A stretch of DNA of 64,000 nucleotides from Microbulbifer sp. VAAF005 (GCF_030012985.1 NZ_CP120233.1:62001-126000); one strand, 5' to 3'; shown: positions 35,121-45,404, numbered from the stretch's first letter. Notes: a model not told the origin generated them from the letters alone. Numbers and translations: made by a program.

Positions 35121-35397
35121 TTAGGGCTAAGGAGTCTCTGAATAACTCCATGATACCTCTGGCATGCAGAGCGGTTCACAATCAAGGCGCGGTTTCGAAG
35201 GAATGTCTAGACCTTTCAAGAAGTCGCAACGCGGAGTGTGAATCGCTCTGCAAGCCCCGAAGGGCAGGTCTTTAAGGCCACAGCTGCTGCGTTGCAGCTC
35301 TTGCAAAGGGCTACGGCCATTCGCGGCGAGCTGCGCCTAACATCTGCAGCCTTCAAGACCCGCAGAGGCATTACGGAGTTACTCAGAGGCTCCCTAA
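35121..35397. repeat. MITE-like element with nested inverted repeats
   Basis: The outer ends 35121-35161 and 35363-35397 are imperfect inverted repeats: read outward to inward, both begin TTAGGG and continue with a CTCTGA-x-TAACTCC-x-T...CCTCTG series. Inside, GCAGAGCGGTTCACA (from about 35166) is mirrored by a segment ending GAATCGCTCTGC at about 35251, making a second, nested dyad. The element is about 277 bases and has no coding frame, as expected for a small non-autonomous mobile element or a large structured repeat. It lies between the flavoprotein gene and sdaA. No obvious target duplication was found. Confidence 0.55.
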
Positions 35398-35437
35398 GTA
35401 AGCGGCAGGAGCAGATTTGTGCTCCTGCCGAAAAATA

Positions 35438-36823
35438 TCAGCAGTTCACAGCGTTTACTGCGAGCCCGCCAAGAGAGGTCTCTTTGTATTTGCTCTGCAT
35501 ATCGATACCGGTTTGACGCATCGTCTCGATAACGCTGTCCAGCGGTACGATATGAGCGCCATCACCGCGCAGGGCCAGGCGTGCGCCGTTAATGGCTTTA
35601 ACTGCACCCATGGTGTTGCGCTCGATACAGGGGACCTGCACCAACCCGCCGATTGGATCGCAGGTAAGGCCGAGGTTGTGTTCCATACCAATTTCAGCAG
35701 CGTTTTCAATCTGCTGGTTGGTGCCGCCCTCTACGGCGGCCAAGCCGGCGGAAGCCATAGAGCAGGCTACGCCGATTTCTCCCTGGCAGCCCACCTCAGC
35801 GGCAGAAATAGAGGCATTCTTTTTAAACAGCATACCGATAGCGCCGGCGGTAAGCAGGAATTTCACTACCTGGTCTTTCAATTCACCGTGAATTTTGCTG
35901 TCGTGTACAAATTCCACGTAGTAGGCGATAACGGCGGGAATCACACCGGCGGCACCGTTGGTGGGCGCGGTGACGATGCGCCCGCGCGCGGCATTTTCCT
36001 CATTGACGGCGAGGGCAAAAAGACTAACCCAGTCGAGAATGGCGAGGCCGTGGTTGCGTTCTTCCTGGCTCTGTTTGCTCAACTCCCGGTAGAGTTCGGC
36101 AGCGCGGCGGCGAACATTGAGGCCGCCGGGCAAGATGCCATTCTGGTGGCAGCCTCGCTCAATAGAGGCATCCATTACTTTCCAGATATTCCACAAACGG
36201 TCTTTGACTTCCTGCTCGCCGCGGAAGGCTTTTTCGTTTTCCATGGCCAGCTCGGCAATAGTCCAACCGTGATGATCACAGATCTTCATCAGCTGTTCTG
36301 CATTGCTGAAGTCATAGGGCAGAAGGGTGGCGATTTCCTCTTTGTGAGCGAAATCTTCTTCGGAGAGCACAAAGCCGCCGCCGATGGAGAAATAGCTGCG
36401 CTCGAACAGCAGCTCTTCGCCAGCGTAAGCCTGGCAGGTCATTCCGTTGGAGTGCTGGGGAAGAAATTCCTCCATATGGAAAACCAGATCGCGCTCGCGA
36501 ATAAATTCGATATCCTGGTCACTATTTAATAACAGGCGGCGCTCGCTCTGGATTTGCGCTATTTTCTCGTCAATCGAGTCGACATCAATGGTGTCTGGAG
36601 ATTGACCCAATAGCCCCATCAGAACTGCCATATCGGTGCCGTGACCAACCCCGGTCAGGGCCAGTGAGCCGTATAAATGGACTTGTACGCGGTCTGTGCG
36701 GGGCAGTTGGTCCCGGTCTTGTAAATCCTGCACGAATTGGCGGGCAGCGACCATAGGGCCCACCGTGTGGGAGCTGGAAGGGCCAACCCCAATTTTGAAA
36801 AGCTCAAAAACGCTAATACTCAT
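35438..36823 (-). CDS. sdaA: L-serine ammonia-lyase (serine deaminase), single-chain iron-sulfur type
   Basis: The enzyme deaminates L-serine to pyruvate and ammonia in the cytoplasm. The 461-residue length fits the E. coli type. The N-terminal beta domain starts '[20 protein letters not shown]'. The catalytic alpha domain has '[19 protein letters not shown]', '[19 protein letters not shown]' and '[18 protein letters not shown]', which carry the cysteines that bind the 4Fe-4S cluster. I place the start at the ATG ending at 36823 because 'MSISVFELF' is the family N-terminus; the frame is open 20 codons further. A stem GGCAGGAGCA...TGCTCCTGCC at 35404-35429 follows the gene but has no T-run. 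The gene appears monocistronic. Confidence 0.94.
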   Translation of the reverse strand: MSISVFELFKIGVGPSSSHTVGPMVAARQFVQDLQDRDQLPRTDRVQVHLYGSLALTGVGHGTDMAVLMGLLGQSPDTIDVDSIDEKIAQIQSERRLLLNSDQDIEFIRERDLVFHMEEFLPQHSNGMTCQAYAGEELLFERSYFSIGGGFVLSEEDFAHKEEIATLLPYDFSNAEQLMKICDHHGWTIAELAMENEKAFRGEQEVKDRLWNIWKVMDASIERGCHQNGILPGGLNVRRRAAELYRELSKQSQEERNHGLAILDWVSLFALAVNEENAARGRIVTAPTNGAAGVIPAVIAYYVEFVHDSKIHGELKDQVVKFLLTAGAIGMLFKKNASISAAEVGCQGEIGVACSMASAGLAAVEGGTNQQIENAAEIGMEHNLGLTCDPIGGLVQVPCIERNTMGAVKAINGARLALRGDGAHIVPLDSVIETMRQTGIDMQSKYKETSLGGLAVNAVNC

Positions 36824-37011
36824 AAATATTCTCTGCGCCGGGCTGCATCCTGCGGCAGCCCTCCCTAAAGGATATAGTTGCACTATTTAGGGGCGCACTT
36901 TGCCTTATGAGTCGCAACAATCAAGATGGTGCTCCCCATTCCGTACAAAATTCTATTAGCAGCAAATTTTGCGGAATTTATGAGTTCCCAGACCTTAAGC
37001 GTATAGACAAG

Positions 37012-37989
37012 CTACGGCGCTTCCGCGACCAAAACCGCTCTCTTGGGCGCGGGGTGACCTTCCACGGTTTTGTCTGGCGATTCCGGGTCGAGAAAATCTG
37101 CCAGGGATTCGAAGTGCATCCAGTCGGTGCGCCGCTGTTCCTCCAGGCTGGTGGTGTTCAGGTCCACGGTCCTGGGGTTGCGGAAACCGCACTTGCGCAG
37201 CCAGCTCTCCAGGGTGGCGCAGCTGGGGAAAAACCACACATTGCGCATCTTTGCATAGCGGTCTTCGGGTACCAGGCAATCGCCGAGTCCGCCGTCGATA
37301 ACCAGTGTCTCCAGTACAAGCTGGCCGCCGGGGCGGAGGGTCTCGCGCAATTCGCGCAGGTGATCCATGGGTGAACGGCGGTGATAGAGCACCCCCATGG
37401 AAAAAGTGGTATCGAAAGCGCGCAAGTTTGCCGGGAGCGCTTCAATACCCAGGGGCAACAAATCCACTGGTGCTTCCTGGCCCAGGTATTTTTTCAGCGC
37501 GTAAAATTGCGCGACAAATTTGGCGGAAGGATCAATACCGATGACCCGGCGCGCGCCGGCGCCGTAGGAACGCCAGCAGTGGTACCCATTGCCACAGCCC
37601 ACATCGAGCACCAGTTGATTTTTCAGTGGTGCCAAGTGCGGAAGTACCCGATCCCATTTCCAATCGGAGCGCCACTCAGTATCAATATTTAGTCCAAATA
37701 ACTCCCAGGGGCCTTTGCGCCAGGGGTGTAATTTGCGCAGTTCCCGCTCCAGGGCTTCGAGTTGTTCCGGGCTGGCATCGGCGGCAGTGCCCGCGCTGAC
37801 CTTGTGGTTGAGTTCGATAGCGGAGGGCGTGATTTCCGGTAGGGCTTCCACCGCTGCGCGCCAATCGGGCAGGTCGCCCCAGCGATGAGGACTGAGATTT
37901 TCAGCCACCTGTGTTGGCAGCTGGGCCAGCCAGGTGCGCAGGGCGGGAACGTGTTGCAGGCCTTGATAGAGTTGGGTGTAGTCGATCAC
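37012..37989 (-). CDS. cmoB: tRNA U34 carboxymethyltransferase CmoB
   Basis: CmoB transfers a carboxymethyl group from carboxy-S-adenosylmethionine to 5-hydroxyuridine at wobble position 34 of several tRNAs, giving cmo5U. The 325-residue protein matches E. coli CmoB in length and motifs: 'LHPWRKGPWELFGLNIDTEW', 'WDRVLPHLAPLKNQLVLDVG', 'CGNGYHCWRSYGAGARRVIG', 'FDTTFSMGVLYHRRSPMDHL' and 'RYAKMRNVWFFPS'. It starts 7 bases after the end of cmoA, which makes the cofactor. Together they form a cmoA-cmoB operon. cmoM, for the following step, lies about 5 kb away. Confidence 0.95.
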   Translation of the reverse strand: MIDYTQLYQGLQHVPALRTWLAQLPTQVAENLSPHRWGDLPDWRAAVEALPEITPSAIELNHKVSAGTAADASPEQLEALERELRKLHPWRKGPWELFGLNIDTEWRSDWKWDRVLPHLAPLKNQLVLDVGCGNGYHCWRSYGAGARRVIGIDPSAKFVAQFYALKKYLGQEAPVDLLPLGIEALPANLRAFDTTFSMGVLYHRRSPMDHLRELRETLRPGGQLVLETLVIDGGLGDCLVPEDRYAKMRNVWFFPSCATLESWLRKCGFRNPRTVDLNTTSLEEQRRTDWMHFESLADFLDPESPDKTVEGHPAPKRAVLVAEAP

Positions 37990-37996
37990 GGGGTAC

Positions 37997-38740
37997 TTAC
38001 TTTTCCGGCGCGCCTTTGATGGCGATTAAAGAGGCAAAATTAAAACACTGGAACCAGACATCGACACTGGTAAAGCCGACATTTTTCAGTCGTGTGCGGT
38101 GGGTATCCAGGGTTTCCGGAATTAATACATTCTCCAGGGCAGAGCGCTTCTGTGCGATTTCCAGCGCGCTGTAACCGTTGGCGGCTTTAAAGGAGTGATG
38201 CAGTTCGATCATTAACTCGTTGTGGGCTTTATCGGCGAAGTCCACTTTCTCGGAAATAATCAGAATGCCGCCGGGGCGCAAACCATCGTGGATTTTCTGC
38301 AGGATTTCTTCGCGCTCTTCCACCGGAATAAATTGCAGGGTGAAGTTGAGCACTACGACCGAGGCATTTTCGATAGCTACGTTTTGCAGGTTGTCGCAGA
38401 TAAGTTGAACGGAAACCTCGCCGCTATCGGCCTCGAGGACCGTGCGCGCCTGATCAACCATGGCTTGCGAATTGTCCACGGCGACGATTTCACAGTCGGC
38501 GGCGGGAATGCGATGGCGCATGGCCAGGGTTGCCGCACAAAGGGAGCTGCCCAGGTCATAGCAGCGGCTTCCAGCTTGGGCGTAGCGCTCTGCCAGGGTG
38601 CCGATCATGGCTACGATCGTGGTGTAGCCGGGCACGGAGCGCTTGATCATATCGGGAAAAACTTGCACCACCTGGCGATCGAACTCGAAGCCGGCTACCT
38701 GGCCCAGTGGGTTTGCATAAATATTGTCGTGTTTACTCAT
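37997..38740 (-). CDS. cmoA: Carboxy-S-adenosylmethionine synthase CmoA
   Basis: CmoA converts S-adenosylmethionine and prephenate to carboxy-SAM, the cofactor used by CmoB. The 247-residue protein has the class I methyltransferase fold with '[17 protein letters not shown]' (SAM motif), '[15 protein letters not shown]', '[19 protein letters not shown]' and '[18 protein letters not shown]', all matching E. coli CmoA (247 residues). The start is the ATG ending at 38740 ('MSKHDNIYA'); the open frame extends 31 codons upstream without family similarity. It is the first gene of the pair with cmoB, 7 bases downstream. Confidence 0.95.
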   Translation of the reverse strand: MSKHDNIYANPLGQVAGFEFDRQVVQVFPDMIKRSVPGYTTIVAMIGTLAERYAQAGSRCYDLGSSLCAATLAMRHRIPAADCEIVAVDNSQAMVDQARTVLEADSGEVSVQLICDNLQNVAIENASVVVLNFTLQFIPVEEREEILQKIHDGLRPGGILIISEKVDFADKAHNELMIELHHSFKAANGYSALEIAQKRSALENVLIPETLDTHRTRLKNVGFTSVDVWFQCFNFASLIAIKGAPEK

Positions 38741-38840
38741 TGGAACTTCGCTAGAGGATAACGGCGATAGATCGGCGCCGGTTTTTGGCCGGCGCCGCAG
38801 AGCTTCCCGGACAAGTTGCCGGGGAATCGTCAAGCTCCAG

Positions 38841-41750
38841 TTAGAGCTTCTCTTCCTTCAGGTTGAGTTTGGCTGCCGCTTCGCTACCTTGGGGACCGGT
38901 AACAATGGCGGTACTGGCCTTGCTCGGGTCCAGATAGGTGGCACCGACGCGTTGCAGGTCTTCCAGGGTAACTTTCGTAACCTGCTTGCGGAATTGTTGG
39001 CGCGTCTCGTGGGTGCGACCGTAAAGGCCCGAGTGGAAGTTCTTCTTGGCTTCACCAGCGGGGGAGCCGGGTTTATCCAGACCGCCGACGACGCCGAGGA
39101 TCGCTTCCTCAACCTGTTCTTCCTTGTGCTTCTCTTCGGCCAACCACTTAAGGGATGCGTCGAAGTCCTCCAGGGTTTCACCCATACGCGGATCGCGGTA
39201 GGAGTAGAAGCGGAATACGCCAATATTGCTGTCGTGGCCGGCTCCGCCGCCGTAGGCGCCGCCCTGTTCGCGGATGGTGCGATGCAGGAAGCCGTTGCGC
39301 AGGAAGCCGCTCAAAACCGACAGTGGTGCCGCATCCGGGTGGGACATAGGCACAGTGGCGTAGGCCTTGGCACAGAAGTTCACCTGGCTGTTGGCAACCC
39401 AGAGTTCCTCGATTTGTTTGCGTTCGAAAGGTGCAGCGGGGTTGGCTGCGGCGATGCTGGAAGTCGAGGTCAGTGGCATCAGTGTCTGACTGAAATCGCC
39501 AATTTTCTCTTCTTCACCCACCAGCAGGAACTGGCGCGGTGCTGCGAGGATTTTCTGGTGGATAGCCTGGAATTGGGTGGAAAGGTCTTGCAGGCCTTCT
39601 TCTTTTTCCAGTCCGGCAACCAGGGCTCGCAGGTTGCGCAATCCCAGCAGACCACCGCTGGCATGGCTCTCCCAGGCGGCGCGGTTGTAGCCGGCACTGG
39701 CGGCAGCCATGGCGAGGGCGTGGCCGTTGCCGACAACACCCTGTTCGCGGCGGGCGAGAGTTTGCAGTAGCAATTCCTTAATGCGGGCGTGCTCGTCAAA
39801 ACGCACCTGCTCCATAGTGGCTTGCATCAGTTCAGTCAGGCCGCCCTGATTGCGAGCCAGCGCTTTACCGGACAGGATAAAGTGGCCGGACAAGTGATCC
39901 AGGTTGTCGATGGCAGTACGGCTGCTGGTGAAACCGTGCAGGGCGCCAACCACGCTGGTCTGCCACTGCTGGACTTCCAGGTAGTCTTTTTCACCCAGGC
40001 CAACTTCGCTCAGTACCTGGCAGTAGTAGGGCAGCAGTTGTTTTTCGGTTTCGGTGAATTCCGGTAGCGCGCAGACCATTTGTTGGTAAACCAGGCCGTT
40101 GGTGCCCGCGCTATAGCGGGTCAACTTCTGGGGGCCCAAGTCTATTGCTTCGCCTTCGACATCCGGAAGCTCTGCGGGAATATCTTCCACGCCGACCTTG
40201 GGCAGGATAGAAGCGTCGTCCTCGCGGTTTTGTCGATCGGCCAGGGCTTTGGCGGTTTCGACAATCTGTGCTTTTTCTTTTTCGCTGAGAGCGGCTTTGA
40301 TTTCCGCCAGCTGGTCTTTCTCCGCCTGCTCGCGGCGCGCAGCCAGCTGCTCATCGGGACTCAGTACCATACGTACGCGGTGCTGGTTCTCCAGCAGAAG
40401 TTCACGGGCTTTATTGGCGATAAACTTCGGATCTTTGATCTGCTCGCGCAGTCGCTCCAGGGTGGCATCGATATTCAGCAGGCCAATGGCATCGCCACGG
40501 TGAGTGGCGCCGGTCAATGCGGTGAGAATCAATTGCAAGCCGAAGGGGTAGCCGTCGCCACCAATCTCCCGCTGTTGCAATTCCAGCTGGTGCAAGCTGG
40601 CTTCTACCTGTTCGTAGGGGATGCCATTTTCCGCCACGTCCCTCAGCACGTCGAGAACCTGTTGCTCAAGCTCGTCGGCACTTTCGCGTTCGCTACCCTC
40701 AATGCCACAGACAAACACCAGTTCGCGTTGGGAATCGTCCAGGCCAACCAGCGGAGAAGGGGAAGTGCCCAGGTCGGTGGTTTCCAGCAGCTTCATTAGC
40801 GGTGAAGCGCTGTTATCCAGCAGTACGCCGGCGAGCAGGTGTGCGGTCAGGGCCTCTTCAAGATCGGTGACATCACCCAGTAGCCAGCTCAATACGATAT
40901 GGGTCTTGGCCTTCAGAGGCTCGCCATTTAACGGGTAGTGCTCTTCGACTTTCAGCGGCGCCTGGTAGCGGTCTTCGCGCCCAACGGAAATGGTCTTGTC
41001 GAGTTTCTCGAACTTGTGCAGCGCTTTTTCTTCAAATGCGGCCTGGTGTTCCGCTGCGGGAATATCACCGAAAGTCATAAAGGTGGCGTTGCTGGGGTGG
41101 TAGTGGCTGCGGTAGAAGGCAACCAGCTGCTCGTAACTCAGCTTTGGAATATCAGTAGGTTCGCCACCGGAGTTGTAGTGATAGGTGGTGGTGGGGAACA
41201 GATATTTGCTCAGGGTGTGCCACAGCTGCGAGGTGACGGAGCTCATGGCGCCTTTCATCTCATTGAACACGACACCTTTGTAGACGAGCTCGCTGCTCGC
41301 ATTATCCGCTTCGGCAAATTCCAGGCGATGGCCTTCCTGGGCAAAGTCCAGCGGGTCCAGGCGCGCAAAAAATACCGCATCCAGGTAGACGTCGAGAAGG
41401 TTGTCAAAATCCTTTCGGTTCTGGCTGGCAAACGGGTAGGCGGTCCAATCTGAACTGGTGAAGGCGTTCATAAAGGTATTGAGTGAGCGCCGGATCATCA
41501 TAAAGAAAGGATCGCGCACCGGGTACTTGTCACTGCCGCACAGGGCTGTGTGTTCAAGAATATGGGCGACACCGGTGGAGTCTTCGGGCACGGTGCGCAG
41601 GGCGACAAGGAAAACATTTTCCGAGTTGTCTGCGGCGATGTGCAGGTGCTGGGCACCGGTCGTAATGTGTCGGTATTCCTCGACGCGCACGCCGAGAGAA
41701 TCAATATCTGCGCTGGTAACCAGTTCAAATGCAGGATGTGAGTTGCTCAA
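38841..41750 (-). CDS. M16C (insulinase/presequence-protease type) zinc metallopeptidase
   Basis: A protein of about 969 residues with the inverted zinc motif H-x-x-E-H as '[12 protein letters not shown]' at residues 63-67 and the distal glutamate region '[12 protein letters not shown]'. The sequence continues through four M16 domains with the M16C-associated region ('[18 protein letters not shown]', '[20 protein letters not shown]', '[20 protein letters not shown]' and the conserved R/Y pair). Bacterial homologues of mitochondrial PreP degrade unfolded peptides. No signal peptide is seen, so it acts in the cytoplasm. I prefer a TTG start at 41750, which begins 'SNSHPAFEL' and has AGGGAG 8 bases before it; a GTG at 41792 has no ribosome site. 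It lies between cmoA and the DUF599 operon. Confidence 0.88.
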   Translation of the reverse strand: MSNSHPAFELVTSADIDSLGVRVEEYRHITTGAQHLHIAADNSENVFLVALRTVPEDSTGVAHILEHTALCGSDKYPVRDPFFMMIRRSLNTFMNAFTSSDWTAYPFASQNRKDFDNLLDVYLDAVFFARLDPLDFAQEGHRLEFAEADNASSELVYKGVVFNEMKGAMSSVTSQLWHTLSKYLFPTTTYHYNSGGEPTDIPKLSYEQLVAFYRSHYHPSNATFMTFGDIPAAEHQAAFEEKALHKFEKLDKTISVGREDRYQAPLKVEEHYPLNGEPLKAKTHIVLSWLLGDVTDLEEALTAHLLAGVLLDNSASPLMKLLETTDLGTSPSPLVGLDDSQRELVFVCGIEGSERESADELEQQVLDVLRDVAENGIPYEQVEASLHQLELQQREIGGDGYPFGLQLILTALTGATHRGDAIGLLNIDATLERLREQIKDPKFIANKARELLLENQHRVRMVLSPDEQLAARREQAEKDQLAEIKAALSEKEKAQIVETAKALADRQNREDDASILPKVGVEDIPAELPDVEGEAIDLGPQKLTRYSAGTNGLVYQQMVCALPEFTETEKQLLPYYCQVLSEVGLGEKDYLEVQQWQTSVVGALHGFTSSRTAIDNLDHLSGHFILSGKALARNQGGLTELMQATMEQVRFDEHARIKELLLQTLARREQGVVGNGHALAMAAASAGYNRAAWESHASGGLLGLRNLRALVAGLEKEEGLQDLSTQFQAIHQKILAAPRQFLLVGEEEKIGDFSQTLMPLTSTSSIAAANPAAPFERKQIEELWVANSQVNFCAKAYATVPMSHPDAAPLSVLSGFLRNGFLHRTIREQGGAYGGGAGHDSNIGVFRFYSYRDPRMGETLEDFDASLKWLAEEKHKEEQVEEAILGVVGGLDKPGSPAGEAKKNFHSGLYGRTHETRQQFRKQVTKVTLEDLQRVGATYLDPSKASTAIVTGPQGSEAAAKLNLKEEKL

Positions 41751-41927
41751 AAGACAGCTCCCTGGAGTTATATGAATTTTCTGGCCGGCCACTGCTGCCG
41801 GCGAAAGGGCGCTATTCTACCGCTTGCACACATCGGAAAGACAGTGTTGACAAGGATGCCAGTAGGGCGAAGACTTCGCTTGCCGAAGCTACGGCATAAA
41901 TGTAGACGAACACGGAGATATTAGAGG

Positions 41928-42659
41928 TTGTCCTGGTTGGATATTGCCAGTGTCATTGGCTTTTTTATCACATGGGTGGGTTACACCGTTTTTGCGCGAA
42001 AAAAAGCCAAGGAAACCTGGTGCCTTACTTCATCGCTTCAGTGGTACCGCGTTGAGTGGATGATGCGTATGCTCGATAGGGATATGCGCATGGCTGATAC
42101 CGCTATTCTCAGTAACCTGGAGCGGGTCATTGGTTTTTTTGCCTCCACCAGTATTCTTATCCTGGCGGGTTTAGTCACGGCATTGACGGCGAACAAGGCC
42201 GCCATCGAAGTGCTCACCAGTTTGCCTTTTGCGGAGCCCACCACCGTTGAGCAGTTTGAGCTCAAGGTGATGTTGTTGATTCTGATTTTTATCTTCGCCT
42301 TTTTCAATTTTACCTGGTCACTGCGCCAGTACTCCTTCGCCAATGTACTCATTGGTGCAGCACCGCCGCCGGAAACCGGTGATCTATCTGAGGAAGAGCG
42401 ACGCCGATTTGCCATCAGTACTGCCAAGGTGATCGACCATGCGGGCCACAGTTACAACTACGGTCTGCGCTCTTATTATTTCTCAATGTCAGTGCTGGGC
42501 TGGTTTATCCACCCAATCCTGTTTGTTGCCGGCTATCTGTTTGTTGTCTGTGTTTTATACAGGCGTGAGTTTCTGTCCCGCGCACTGAATTCAATTTTGG
42601 CTGCCCGGGAGGGCGGGCTGGAGCGCCAGCAGAGGAAAAAATTTGATGAAAGACCGTGA
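41928..42659 (+). CDS. DUF599 family membrane protein
   Basis: A 243-residue inner-membrane protein with about four membrane segments (near residues 6-23, 70-88, 113-133 and 188-215). The DUF599 pattern is visible: 'NLERVIGFFASTSILILAGL', 'FNFTWSLRQYSFANVLIGAA' and 'HSYNYGLRSYYFSMSVLGWF'. The family has no assigned function. The start is a TTG at 41928 following AGAGG; another in-frame TTG lies three codons later. The last 14 bases overlap the MazG-like gene, and cmoM overlaps that one, so the three are cotranscribed. Confidence 0.78.
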   Translation: MSWLDIASVIGFFITWVGYTVFARKKAKETWCLTSSLQWYRVEWMMRMLDRDMRMADTAILSNLERVIGFFASTSILILAGLVTALTANKAAIEVLTSLPFAEPTTVEQFELKVMLLILIFIFAFFNFTWSLRQYSFANVLIGAAPPPETGDLSEEERRRFAISTAKVIDHAGHSYNYGLRSYYFSMSVLGWFIHPILFVAGYLFVVCVLYRREFLSRALNSILAAREGGLERQQRKKFDERP

Positions 42660-42981
42660 AATCCTGGCGGCTTTTGATGAAGTCGCTGAAATGCGCGGCT
42701 GGCAGTCACTGCATACCCCAAAAAACCTGGCCATGGCGCTATCTGTGGAAGTTGCAGAGTTAGGGCGACACTTTCAATGGTGCAGTGATAAAGATATCCA
42801 GAATCTGATGGCAGGCGACAAGGCCGATCAAGTTGCCGCTGAACTGGCGGATATTCAGATGTACTTGAGCAAACTTGCCGCTGTACTGGGGGTTGATATG
42901 GAAGAGGCGCTACAGCGCAAATTCGCCGAGAACCGCCGTCGATGCAATGAGGCTTTGCAAGGTGAGGGCTCCGATGGGTGA
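42646..42981 (+). CDS. MazG-like nucleotide pyrophosphohydrolase (RS21-C6/dCTPase type)
   Basis: A 111-residue all-alpha NTP pyrophosphohydrolase. The metal-binding motif is visible as 'ALSVEVAELGRHFQW' (E-x-x-E) followed by 'QVAAELADIQMYLSKLAAVL' (E-x-x-D), and 'FAENRRRCNE' closes the family signature. Members remove pyrophosphate from non-canonical or excess dNTPs. The ATG at 42646 is preferred over the TTG one codon before, since AGAGGAAAAA is 6-7 bases upstream. The gene overlaps the DUF599 gene by 14 bases and the cmoM gene by 8, which suggests translational coupling. Confidence 0.86.
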   Translation: MKDREILAAFDEVAEMRGWQSLHTPKNLAMALSVEVAELGRHFQWCSDKDIQNLMAGDKADQVAAELADIQMYLSKLAAVLGVDMEEALQRKFAENRRRCNEALQGEGSDG

Positions 42982-43765
42982 CAGCCTGCATAAAGATCGT
43001 AACTTTGACGATCTCGCTCACCGTTTTCGCAACCGTATCTATGGCGGCCTTAAAGGGGATATCCGCCTGGCAGTGCTGAACCGGGATTTGGCGCCGCTGT
43101 TGGGGAGCGAGCAGCGCATTCTAAAAATCGTTGACGCTGGGGGTGGCCAGGGCCACTTTGCCATGGATCTGGCTGAGGCTGGGCACGAGGTTTTTCTCGC
43201 AGATATTTCTGCGCAGATGCTTGAACTCGCAGATGCGGAAATTCGCCAGCGCCATCTGCAAAAGCAAATGACCTTGCTGCATAAACCCCTACAAGAACTG
43301 CCGCAAATAGAAGCGTTAAAGGACACAGACCTGGTAATTTGCCACGCTGTGCTGGAATGGTTGGAACAGCCGCAACAGGCATTGCAGCAGCTGCGCAGCC
43401 TGTTAAAGCCTGGAGGGCATCTTTCGCTCACTTTCTACAATCGGCGTGCCCTTGAGTTCCGTCTATTACAGCGGGGCAGCTTTCGCCAGTTGGACCGCAA
43501 TATTGAAGGGGATAACTGGGGTGGCCACCCTGGCAGCCTCACACCACAGAATCCACTTTTGCCGGAATGGGTGGAAGACTGGTTGACCGAAGCGGGCTTT
43601 TCTGTGGTTTGCCACAGCGGTATCCGCTGTTTCCACGATTTTATGACGCCATCAATCCGGGAAAAGTTGCCCGCGTCGGCCATTGTGGAAAAGGAGCTTG
43701 AATACTCCCAGGTGGACCCCTATCGGCAGTTGGCCAGGTATATCCACCTGCTTTGTAAGGTTTAA
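42974..43765 (+). CDS. cmoM: tRNA 5-carboxymethoxyuridine methyltransferase CmoM
   Basis: CmoM (formerly SmtA) methylates the carboxyl group of cmo5U34 to give mcmo5U in a subset of tRNAs. The 263-residue protein matches E. coli CmoM: '[20 protein letters not shown]', '[20 protein letters not shown]', '[14 protein letters not shown]', '[20 protein letters not shown]', '[14 protein letters not shown]' and '[15 protein letters not shown]'. The ATG at 42974 (GGTGAGGG upstream) is chosen because it gives the normal start just before the 'KDRNFDD' block. It overlaps the MazG-like gene by 8 bases. Its stop overlaps the end of the convergent J-protein gene by 4 bases. cmoA and cmoB are about 5 kb away on the other strand. 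Confidence 0.93.
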   Translation: MGDSLHKDRNFDDLAHRFRNRIYGGLKGDIRLAVLNRDLAPLLGSEQRILKIVDAGGGQGHFAMDLAEAGHEVFLADISAQMLELADAEIRQRHLQKQMTLLHKPLQELPQIEALKDTDLVICHAVLEWLEQPQQALQQLRSLLKPGGHLSLTFYNRRALEFRLLQRGSFRQLDRNIEGDNWGGHPGSLTPQNPLLPEWVEDWLTEAGFSVVCHSGIRCFHDFMTPSIREKLPASAIVEKELEYSQVDPYRQLARYIHLLCKV

Positions 43766-44301
43766 CCCAGAATGCTTAGTAGTAACTCCTTGGCGGCGTT
43801 GATACGCGATGCCAGGTAATCGTTGCCGCCGCGATCTGGGTGGAGTTTTTGGATTAATTTGCGGTGTGCACTAATGATTTCATCTCTGCCAGCATCGGCA
43901 TCAACGCCAAGGATTCGGCGCGCTTCGTGTTCCGAGAGTGGCGGGCCCTCGGAGTTGTGTGGCGGCGGATGTTGAGTGGCCCCTGGATTTGGGCGCCTGT
44001 TTGAATATTTTTCAAACAGTGGCATCAACCAAGGTAAATAACGGGAGAGCTGACTGAGTAAACGGCCCAACACAGGAAGAATGAGCACGAGCGCTGCTCC
44101 TACCCAATGCAGGCGCCCGGTGATAGCCAGCACAACCACTATTGCGGCGACGCCGGCGATACAGGCCATAAAAATCTGCTTGCGCCGCTCCTGCGGTGAG
44201 CTAGATTTGATTTTTTGCCAGAGATACCAGGCACCGATGGCGATTAAAATCAGTAAGATTAAGCGCGCCAATGACGACTCCTTATAGTGTTGATCTGCCA
44301 A
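43762..44301 (-). CDS. Membrane-anchored J-domain protein
   Basis: A 179-residue protein with two membrane segments (about residues 11-27 and 43-65, possibly a third near 70-85) followed by a proline-rich linker. A C-terminal J domain follows: '[20 protein letters not shown]', '[20 protein letters not shown]' with the essential His-Pro-Asp, and '[13 protein letters not shown]'. The layout resembles TIM14/PAM18-like DnaJ proteins that recruit Hsp70 to the inner membrane. The client is unknown. The gene is convergent with cmoM, with a 4-base overlap of stop codons. Confidence 0.87.
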   Translation of the reverse strand: MADQHYKESSLARLILLILIAIGAWYLWQKIKSSSPQERRKQIFMACIAGVAAIVVVLAITGRLHWVGAALVLILPVLGRLLSQLSRYLPWLMPLFEKYSNRRPNPGATQHPPPHNSEGPPLSEHEARRILGVDADAGRDEIISAHRKLIQKLHPDRGGNDYLASRINAAKELLLSILG

Positions 44302-44428
44302 TGTTTGTTCTGCGTATCATAGAGGCCTCTTAACTACTTGATTCGCGGATTGATATTACTTGATCTGGGAGGATAAGCGCCTTCGAGCTATCCTGACAAA
44401 AGAAAATACCTGCACTTGAGAAAACAGT

Positions 44429-45052
44429 ATGCAATACGACAAATTTCAGATACCCGATGCGGACCAGGTGCTGCCCGGCCGGCCCCAGCCGATGGAGATC
44501 AGTGGCACCCACTTTGTAAATGGCAACACCATTAAAGAGCCATTCCCTGAGCACCTGGAAGTCGCCATTTTTGGTATGGGATGCTTCTGGGGCGCAGAGC
44601 ATGTGTTCTGGGATACGGATGGTGTGTTTGCCACTGCCGTTGGCTACACCGATGGCGCTACTGAAAACCCGAACTACGATGAAGTCTGCACCGGCCGTAC
44701 CGGGCACGCAGAGGTGGTGAAAGTGATCTTTGATCCCAAAAAGGTGAGCTATGCAGAACTCCTACGGATCTTTTGGGATCACCATGACCCAACCCAGGGT
44801 ATGCGCCAGGGTAACGATATCGGTTCCCAGTACCGTTCCTGTGTTTTCTGCTTGAACGAAGGTCAGAAACAGGAGGCGGAAGCGAGCAGGGCAGCTGTGC
44901 AGGAAGCGCTGGATGCCAAAGATCGTGGATCAATCACTACCGAAATCAGCATGGCTCAACCGTTCTACTATGCCGAGGAATACCACCAGCAGTATATGGC
45001 TAAGAATGAAGACGCTGTTTGCCCAATTCTTCGCAACCCAATGCACGACTAA
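44429..45052 (+). CDS. msrA: Peptide methionine sulfoxide reductase MsrA
   Basis: MsrA reduces the S-epimer of methionine sulfoxide in proteins and as free amino acid. The 207-residue protein has the catalytic 'FGMGCFWGAEHVFW' with the active cysteine near residue 52, then 'TAVGYTDGATENPNYDEVCT', 'TGHAEVVKVIFDPKKVSY', 'FWDHHDPTQGMRQGNDIGSQ' and 'YHQQYMAKN', with one C-terminal resolving-cysteine candidate in 'DAVCPILRNP'. Length and order match E. coli MsrA (212). No signal peptide is present, so it is cytoplasmic. A good terminator follows. Confidence 0.96.
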   Translation: MQYDKFQIPDADQVLPGRPQPMEISGTHFVNGNTIKEPFPEHLEVAIFGMGCFWGAEHVFWDTDGVFATAVGYTDGATENPNYDEVCTGRTGHAEVVKVIFDPKKVSYAELLRIFWDHHDPTQGMRQGNDIGSQYRSCVFCLNEGQKQEAEASRAAVQEALDAKDRGSITTEISMAQPFYYAEEYHQQYMAKNEDAVCPILRNPMHD

Positions 45053-45070
45053 GAATTGATAGATTGCAGA

Positions 45071-45102
45071 AGCAGGCGGCGCGGTGACTGCTGCCTGTTT
45101 TT
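45071..45102 (+). terminator. Rho-independent terminator of msrA
   Basis: CAGGCGGC (45073-45080) pairs with GCTGCCTG (45090-45097) around a 9-base loop and is followed by TTTTT. It begins about 20 bases after the msrA stop. Confidence 0.85.
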
Positions 45103-45194
45103 GTGATGCTGAACACAGTTACTTCCACTTCACTTTTCTGTCTTTTTCCTGCCTTCTCTGAACTTACTTCCCTGTATTTGGCTGTTATTAAATC

Positions 45195-45402
45195 CTAGGT
45201 TGCCAATATAAATGACACACGCCTACCCGCTAGAAATTCTAGTGGGCTCAAGTAATTTAGAACCTTTCTTGGGCGAGTGTTTATTCGAAATGCTGCATCG
45301 TCAATATGGCTTTTGGGTATCTTGTCAATTTTCATACCTTTCGGGAAGAAGCATCTTAGTAGACCATTCGTATTTTCGTTCAATCCACGCTCCCAAGAGT
45401 GA
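45195..45402 (-). pseudogene. Remnant of an IS30-family transposase (C-terminal end)
   Basis: On the minus strand, reading from about 45402, the sequence gives 'WERGLNENTNGLLRCFFPKG' and then 'INTRPRKVLNYLSPLEFL', the hallmark C-terminal end of IS30 transposases (usually 'RGTNENTNGLIRQYFPKGT' and 'LNTRPRKTLGFKTP'). The last acidic residue of the DDE triad is in this block. Everything upstream of it in an IS30 transposase is missing; an IS630-like fragment abuts instead. Confidence 0.8.
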
Positions 45403-45404
45403 TA

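Noticed and set aside
35404..35429. Hairpin GGCAGGAGCA...TGCTCCTGCC after sdaA, considered as a terminator
   Set aside because: The stem is perfect, but no T-run follows on the sdaA strand, so I mention it under sdaA and do not list it as a terminator.
35417..36529. Open frame of 370 codons on the plus strand opposite sdaA
   Set aside because: Fully antisense to L-serine deaminase; no recognisable domain or ribosome site.
38724..39770. Open frame of 348 codons on the plus strand opposite the M16 peptidase
   Set aside because: Antisense shadow; repetitive Gly/Ala/Phe composition and no motifs.
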